DNA of 7,416 bases from JALUUH01 sp964636675 (GTDB taxonomy: Bacteria; Pseudomonadota; Gammaproteobacteria; S012-40). Below, piece after piece: positions 6,432 to 7,416 of this stretch; positions within the stretch are counted from its first letter, which is position 1, and each line of letters opens with the position of its first letter. Location of the stretch: assembly GCA_964636675.1 (NCBI GenBank), contig CAZWUO010000189.1, forward strand, positions 1 to 7,416. Reading direction: 5' to 3'. A program made the translations under genes and the position numbers. Under the pieces are notes generated by a model, which was not told the origin of the DNA, searched no databases, and was given only the letters and a program-made list of their open reading frames with translations.

Positions 6432-7416
6432 ACGCCGAACAACCGTTATGGATGCCTTGCCAGCAACGCATCGAGCAAAGCGCGATGTTTCGCTTCATGC
6501 GCTTCGTAAATGACAAATACCAACTTTCCCTCGATAATTATTCTGCATTACATCAATGGTCAATTGATTATCCCGCCTCTTTTTGGTTAGCGGTCGTGAT
6601 ATTTTGTGATTTGAAAATGTCGATAGTGGAAGACACGGTATATTGTGCAGCCGATCATTTGCTGAATACAAAATGGTTTGCAGGAAGTCGCTTAAATTTC
6701 GCGGAAAACTTATTAAAACCGGCGAGTACTGAGCAAGCGGATAATCTCGCCATTAGTTTTCATGGCGAAAATGGCAGTTGCATGCGCCTAAGCTATCGAC
6801 AACTGTATAAAGAAGTGTCGCAGCTTGCTGGCGCATTGCGCCGTTTTGGTGTGCGGCCCGGCGATAGGGTGGTGGGCTTGGTGGCAAATCGCCCGGAAGC
6901 CATTGTGGCGATGCTGGCAACGGCGAGTATCGGCGGTGTTTGGTCGTCGTGTTCCCCGGATTTTGGTTTTAACGGTATCGTGGATAGGTTTGGCCAGATT
7001 AGCCCAAAAGTTTTGTTTGCCGTTGATGGTTATTTTTTCAAGGGTAAAGCGCTTAACTGCATGGGTATTGTTAAGCAACTCGAAGAGACATTAGACTCTT
7101 TGACAGCGGTGATTATTATACCTTATATCGATGTTGCTAAGGCGTCATGCACGGGTTTACGCAAAGCACATTGTTACACTGACCTATTGCAAACTCCCAC
7201 AGCGCAGGAGCTTGTATTTGCCCAGCTGCCTTTTGATCATCCGTTGTATATTATGTATTCGTCCGGAACTACCGGAAAGCCAAAATGCATCGTGCACGGC
7301 AGCGGCGGTACCTTAATTCAGCATGCCAAAGAGTTGCTGTTGCATACGGATTTAAAATCCACAGAACGGCTTTTTTATTATACGACTTGCGGTTGGATGA
7401 TGTGGAATTGGATGGT
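6428..7416 (+). CDS. aacS: Acetoacetyl-CoA synthetase, 3' end cut off by window
   Basis: This adenylate-forming (ANL superfamily) ligase activates acetoacetate with ATP and CoA to acetoacetyl-CoA. The frame is open from the ATG at 6428 to the window end, showing 329 residues, about half of the usual ~650. The N-terminus PLWMPCQQRIEQSAMFRFM and the segment WFAGSRLNFAENLL (from Trp83) are typical of acetoacetyl-CoA synthetases. VWSSCSPDFG follows, then the ATP-phosphate-binding motif YSSGTTGKPKCIVHGSGG (from Tyr277) and FYYTTCGWMMWNWM at the edge, which separate it from acetyl-CoA synthetase. The ATG overlaps the preceding TGA as ATGA, and there is no clear ribosome binding site, so translation probably depends on coupling. 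In this cluster it recovers the acetoacetate made by HMG-CoA lyase, a task done by a CoA-transferase in some other bacteria. Confidence 0.93.
   Translation, partial: MNAEQPLWMPCQQRIEQSAMFRFMRFVNDKYQLSLDNYSALHQWSIDYPASFWLAVVIFCDLKMSIVEDTVYCAADHLLNTKWFAGSRLNFAENLLKPASTEQADNLAISFHGENGSCMRLSYRQLYKEVSQLAGALRRFGVRPGDRVVGLVANRPEAIVAMLATASIGGVWSSCSPDFGFNGIVDRFGQISPKVLFAVDGYFFKGKALNCMGIVKQLEETLDSLTAVIIIPYIDVAKASCTGLRKAHCYTDLLQTPTAQELVFAQLPFDHPLYIMYSSGTTGKPKCIVHGSGGTLIQHAKELLLHTDLKSTERLFYYTTCGWMMWNWM

Noticed and set aside
6788..7078. Minus-strand open frame of 96 codons, and two + strand frames at 6825-7094 and 7131-7316
   Set aside because: All lie inside the acetoacetyl-CoA synthetase gene, which is in a different frame and has conserved motifs along this stretch.

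Overview
The window is one co-directional stretch of catabolic genes, all on the + strand. It carries seven coding regions, the first and last cut by the window edges. They encode most of the lower leucine/isovalerate degradation pathway: isovaleryl-CoA dehydrogenase (liuA, 5' end missing), an acetyl-CoA acetyltransferase (thiolase), the beta subunit of methylcrotonyl-CoA carboxylase (liuB), a methylglutaconyl-CoA hydratase (liuC), hydroxymethylglutaryl-CoA lyase (liuE/mvaB), an HSD10-type short-chain 3-hydroxyacyl-CoA dehydrogenase, and acetoacetyl-CoA synthetase (aacS, 3' end missing). The last gene has no stop inside the window, but its reading frame is open from 6428 to the end and its N-terminus and ATP-binding motif are clear.

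Organism: the liu gene set, moderate base composition (113 G+C of 240 bases in four lines counted by hand) and compact layout suggest a proteobacterium, most likely a gammaproteobacterium. This is inference from gene content and the feel of the protein sequences. No rRNA or other taxonomic marker is present.

Layout: 2-901 liuA (partial); 32-base gap; 934-2142 thiolase; 115-base gap holding a small hairpin with a T run; 2258-3865 liuB; 67-base gap; 3933-4721 liuC; 38-base gap; 4760-5683 liuE; 32-base overlap; 5652-6431 dehydrogenase; 4-base ATGA overlap; 6428-7416 aacS (partial). No stretch over 300 bases lacks a gene. I see no RNA genes, mobile elements, CRISPR arrays or large repeats.

How the genes work together: isovaleryl-CoA is oxidised to 3-methylcrotonyl-CoA (LiuA), carboxylated to 3-methylglutaconyl-CoA (LiuB plus a biotin-carrying alpha subunit not in this window), hydrated to HMG-CoA (LiuC) and split into acetyl-CoA and acetoacetate (LiuE). 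AacS then activates acetoacetate with ATP to acetoacetyl-CoA, and the thiolase cleaves that to two acetyl-CoA. The HSD10-type dehydrogenase is not needed for leucine. Its human relative acts in isoleucine breakdown, so the cluster may also serve the end of that route together with the thiolase.

The main oddities are the absence of the carboxylase alpha subunit gene (liuD) from its usual place between liuC and liuE, the thiolase gene sitting between liuA and liuB, a hydratase with one of the two classical crotonase glutamates replaced by glycine, and a terminator-like hairpin almost touching the liuB ribosome binding site. I found no convincing evidence of a new biological system; this looks like a metabolic operon with a slightly unusual composition.
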